Source of the DNA: Cristatella mucedo
Lineage: Eukaryota; Bryozoa; Phylactolaemata; Cristatellidae
DNA length: 64,000 nt
NCBI GenBank assembly: GCA_009760855.2
Contig: WPIO01000030.1
Coordinates: forward strand, 2,936,001-3,000,000
Reading direction: 5' to 3'
The notes beneath the pieces are model-generated. The model did no database searches, was not told the origin of the DNA, and saw only the letters and a list, made by a program, of their open reading frames with translations. How positions within the stretch are numbered: the first letter of the stretch is position 1; each line of letters starts with the position of its first letter. A program made the translations under genes and the position numbers. This document shows positions 59,819 through 64,000 of this stretch, one piece after another.

Positions 59819-62185
59819 CCTGATATACAGCTTGAGATGCCAGAGATTACATTTCTTCAGAAGGGCACAGAAATGACGTATGATAATGTGCAGGCACCTA
59901 GGAACATAGCCGTCACTGAAGATTTAAGGTGCACATGACTGCAACTGTGCAGTCTGTGACTGTTGTAAATTGCTTCGACATAACTAGTGTGCGAAAAGCT
60001 GTGCTCATGTTCTGCCAGTGCGACACCGGACCAGCGGCTTTCTTTAATTGCGATTCTGCTGCTCATGGTACAAGTACTATAAGTAATGTTAGTATTGCCA
60101 ACACAGGTTACGTGCCTGGTGAGAACTCTAATTTCTGTGACGACGTGCAATTCGGTATTACGGCCACGCCTTATCTTCTACTACTTTAAGCTGCCAAGGA
60201 GTACCGCTTGTCCTCTTCGAGAGTTCTACGTGTCAACGACGACTTCTTTTTACGTTTTTGTTCACTTGGCTAGGCTTCTTGTTCTGAGACTGTAGACAAT
60301 CCAATAATATATACGGGATGAGGAACTGTGTTCTTGCAATTTGAAGTCATAAGGGTAACAGGCCACTGCTGCTAAATTATAGAGATCTCTTCCTTGCCGT
60401 GTTGAAAGCTCTATGTTTTAATGACGTTAAACTTTTCACGTCTACCTGACTTCTTCTTTCATGATGCAATCAACTTTTTAGCCTAGTGAATGTGATCCTG
60501 CGAACTTTGAGAACTGGAACGTCGATCCACTTTGAGCTTTTAAAACCAGGATATGTATGTTGAATCGGCGTGTCATAAAAGTGAATTAGACCTGTGAAAC
60601 TTTTGTTTTAATTCTCAATGAAATGACTGTTTACATTGTTTCCAAATGACTGCCAGTGGGCCCATGTACGCTACTGACGTTTGACACCGGACGTTGTCTA
60701 TCGAACTCTGCAGGGGCCTAAGGGAAATGCAAGACAGACACTACTAGATTGCTGAGGCAATTTTTGGATTGAGCAGGTTGAAGTCACGTTGGCTCGAGAC
60801 GCGGATAAGGGAGACCTGCTTTTCCTGCGCCATGCTTACTAATCTCGTTCCATTTTAATAGAGATAACGCTTCGGGTAAATCTATTCACCTGTCTCTAGC
60901 AAATCTAAGTGCTAACGACCTGAGGCTGCTAAAGGCCGATGGTTCTGAAGACGCTTCTGTACCACCTTGTCGGCAGGACCGCAGATGGCGTGGAAGATAA
61001 AAAGGACACAGCTACGGCGACCGCTTTGAATAGGGCATTAGTAAAATACTCGTTGTTAATTTGTGGTAGTGCCTACTGCTGCACATAGACGAACGGCAAT
61101 ACATACCCTAGCTTATTTTCGTTTTGTATTAGTACTAGAGCTTACTGCTTGTGGAATCACTCCGCTGAGTCATAGCTGATAACTGTGCACTATTGTGCAG
61201 GGCGACGTAAATGCGACCTTTTGGAAGTGGGCAATTTTGCGTGTGACTAACTGCGTCATCTTGCCGCGTACGGGCGGAGAGACAGAGTTTCTCGCTCTAA
61301 TTAATAGAGATGTCCGCCGGCGGCCTTCATCTAAAGAAGAAGTAGTGTGATGACGGCAAGATTAATCTGCCAAATCGTGATTGATATCCACTATTTGATG
61401 TTCTAGAATTGAAACAGCAAGGAACCGACCACGCGAAAAGCTATGGCCGATGGTGTATAAACGCTGACGTCATGGTATAGTAAGCAGAGTTGAGCTTCCA
61501 GAGTCGGCTCGGCATTTGAGCTCTAGTCCGGGTAGCCATTAATTTATGTTATGGCCGCCGGTAAATGCCCGTAACCCCACGCGGCTGTCTAACTAAGTTT
61601 TCCATGCAAAATGCTTATGGATGTGTCATGCTGCTTTACAGGTGCTCTTAGCTGTCGCGTTGCAATACTGTCGGCATAACTGCAAGATTCGTGCTGCATT
61701 TACCAGTCTACTGCCGTGGTAAAACATTCACTCATTGCTAGTGTTATTTGGGCGTTGACTTAGACTAGCACCGTTACGAGTGCTGCCTAGTTCTTGCCCG
61801 GCAAGGAAGCTGTACACCTTACATTAGGACGAGTTTACAGCATGACACATAAGGCTACTTGCAACCGGCCGCGAAAGAAATCGTGCTTGTAACTACTTGT
61901 TTCATGCTCAACAAATAAAGAACTTGGCCTTCGCTACAAGCGCATCATCGGGTTGTTGTGACAGCCTTACTTGTCCACTCTGCAGTATCTCAGCTGTATT
62001 ACCAGACGAAGTCGTGCTGCCGCAGTAGCTACTTTCTAACCGGACGGTGCAGCAGAGTGCAGAGTATCACATCAACGCGGCCCAGACTATTGCGTACGCT
62101 AACGAGACGCTGGTGCAACAAAATTACAGTGCTGCCGCAAAAGACTTGGCAGGACTTCCCAGCTGCAAGCCAGCGTGCAACCGCG

Positions 62186-62695
62186 TTAGACGTCGCAGCC
62201 AATGCTTCCGGCTTTGCCGTCGCGACCACTGTTCCTAGGTTTGCCGCCGCCTCGCTTTAGTATGCCTGCTCGTCCGCGCGGCACTCGCGACGCCCCTCCA
62301 GCTCCGGTCTGGGCACCAGTAGATCGGTCGCCCCCGCACAGGCCTCCAGGTGCCACGACGCCGCTTCCTCCAAGGACGCCGCTTCCTCCCACGACGCCGC
62401 TGGCGCCAACTTTACCAACTGTACCTTTAAGCTTCGACGCTGCAAATAGAGCGAAACGTATTCCGTGAGTGGCGGTTGCCAGGCCGTAGCATGCATGGAG
62501 ATCAGCAGCAAAGGTTCTTTTTGACCCACGACGCTCGTCGGTGATGCACAAAGACGTGCTTCTACCTGGTCACCCACGACCGACGCGTCCTAGCTCACCT
62601 TTGCTGCCCCCTCCTCGGGACGGAGCGCCGGATGTCAGGAGGACCACGGCAAGGCAGGTCAGTGTCACGATAGCCAGCTGCAGACTGGCACCCAT
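62186..62695 (-). CDS. Secreted Gly-rich basic peptide, copy 3, two exons
   Basis: Exon 1 62695-62599, intron 159 nt, exon 2 62439-62186; 116 residues. Changes include Ser at 26, Thr for Pro in the KLKGP stretch, Val for Ile in GGSGI, Pro for Ser in VASGG and Asp for Gly near the C-terminus (SGRDG). Reading frame and splice sites are intact. Most changes are single amino-acid replacements within a Gly-rich matrix, so constraint is on composition and motif rather than on each residue (inference). Confidence 0.75.
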
Positions 62696-62792
62696 CGTAG
62701 AAAGTAGATCGGTCGGTCCTGACAGGTTCGGTCGGAGCCGACGTGCACACGAGATTGATCCGACTGTGCCCTCCGTTCACCGACAGCAATGC

Positions 62793-62802
62793 CTATATAT
62801 GG
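62793..62802 (-). promoter_or_regulatory. TATA box of copy 3
   Basis: CCATATATAG, 98 bp before the ATG. Confidence 0.6.
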
Positions 62803-63255
62803 CGATCAAATTCTTAAGCATTATGCGGCTGGCCGGATCGACTGCTTGAGTCTGAAGCTGTCGGAATTGTCTGGTTAGACAGCTGCCTGGGTGAATCATG
62901 AAATTAAACTTTAGGCAAGCGCTCGGTGCGCCGAGGCTCGACGGCTTCTCCATAATCACCGCTCCGACGAGCTCGGGTGGGCACAGCTGTCACTAGCCGC
63001 CTACTTAAGAGCTCGACTCAACGTGCGGATGACGTCACCATCATGGGCAAGCTTGCGTTCGTGCGGCAGAAATTGAGCCGGGCTTGACGCAGCATATGAG
63101 CGGCAACACTGTGCTCGTAAAATCTTAGCCGACATCACTACTAATTGTGGCTCCCGAATCTTGTATCGCGGCTATCGAATCTTACGTGCTGTGGACATAC
63201 AAGCAGGAATAAATACAGTAGCAAGAACTCGGCGACGACAAAGACAACTCAGACA

Positions 63256-63376
<121 letters not shown>

Positions 63377-64000
63377 GAATATGTGTTGTGCTTGCAGGTT
63401 TGTGGTGGATTCCAGTGTTAGCCAGATCAATGCCGTCAATTGCCACGTATTAAACGTGAATGTAGATGCTTGATTGGCTCAAGGGTACAATGGCTGTAAT
63501 GTAAATACGGTTCCACTGCACACCTAAGAAGAGTTTGAGCTTACCCCAGCCGCATTCTAGTCATTTAGGACGTAACCAAATGGATAGTCTTATTGGCTGG
63601 GAATTCGCCTTCGATTTCTGTATATCGTACACGATTTAATACAAATAAGGACTTGAAATTGAATGCAAGCAGCTAAATTTACTACGTGATGATAAATTGA
63701 GGATAGCTCAGCCAATTTTCAATCATTTTGCCATAGATTGTGATGTAAGCCCCGGCAATTTATTTAGGCTGCCATGCGTCGGCTCCAGATGCACGTGCGC
63801 TGCTGTTTGAAATGATATCCCTGCAATTTTGACTCAGTACACAATAATACACAAGAAAAGGTCGAGCTTGACTGACCCACTTTGCGATGGAACACAATGA
63901 ATAGCTGTATTTGCATTTGCCATTGCCGTCGATTTTTCTGCATCGCTCGGGATTGAACTTGCACGATGGGTGAAATTATAGGGTCTTAGTGAAATGTAAC

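Overview
The window reads as gene-poor, repeat-rich nuclear DNA of an animal. The evidence is abundant broken LINE copies with L2/CR1-like reverse transcriptase (RT) residues and APE-type endonuclease traces, tRNA-derived SINEs, long (TA)n, (GT)n, (GA)n and (TTTA)n microsatellites, and short GT-AG introns. There is no operon, Shine-Dalgarno or bacterial gene density. Nothing in the sequence names the species; an invertebrate or basal chordate is a guess.

The best-supported genes form one small family, all on the minus strand. Three near-identical copies lie at 51.2-51.7, 56.7-57.3 and 62.2-62.7 kb. A diverged relative lies at 16.2-16.65 kb. Each has two coding exons: exon 1 encodes a signal peptide and ends in phase 1, a 138-159 nt GT-AG intron follows, and exon 2 encodes a strongly basic, Gly-rich (tandem copies) or Lys-Pro/His-rich (16 kb copy) secreted peptide. 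The two types share a Pro-Arg-x-x-(Ser/Ala)-Gly-Ile-Leu-Lys-(x)4-Lys-Pro block. I do not recognise the family. Cationic host-defence peptide, glue or matrix protein are all possible.

Layout. 0-16 kb: scattered LINE pieces. LINE A has a hairpin 3' end followed by ATT repeats; LINE B has a 3' end followed by ATTAC-like repeats. A gene-less fourth piece of the 48-64 kb tandem unit lies at 6.4-7.6 kb, and a SINE that borrowed the LINE A 3' end at 9.75-10.1 kb. 16.2-16.9 kb: the diverged secreted-peptide gene. 17-48 kb: more LINE A and LINE B copies, including an endonuclease-domain fragment at 34.6-35.9 kb, a tRNA-derived SINE at 31.6 kb, and long stretches where I recognise nothing. A chain of open basic reading frames at 22.57-23.52 kb may be a decayed or multi-exon gene. 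48.08-64.0 kb: three direct tandem copies of a roughly 5.5 kb unit, the third cut by the window end. Each complete unit carries, left to right, a short LINE A tail, a minus-strand SINE, about 2.3 kb of unexplained sequence, the secreted-peptide gene with its TATA box, a (TA)n/(GT)n microsatellite upstream of the promoter, a degenerate short-period repeat and a conserved terminal segment with a cysteine-rich minus-strand frame.

Coordinates of LINE and SINE copies were set by eye and may be off by tens of bases. Splice sites, family assignment and all repeat classes were inferred without alignment tools.
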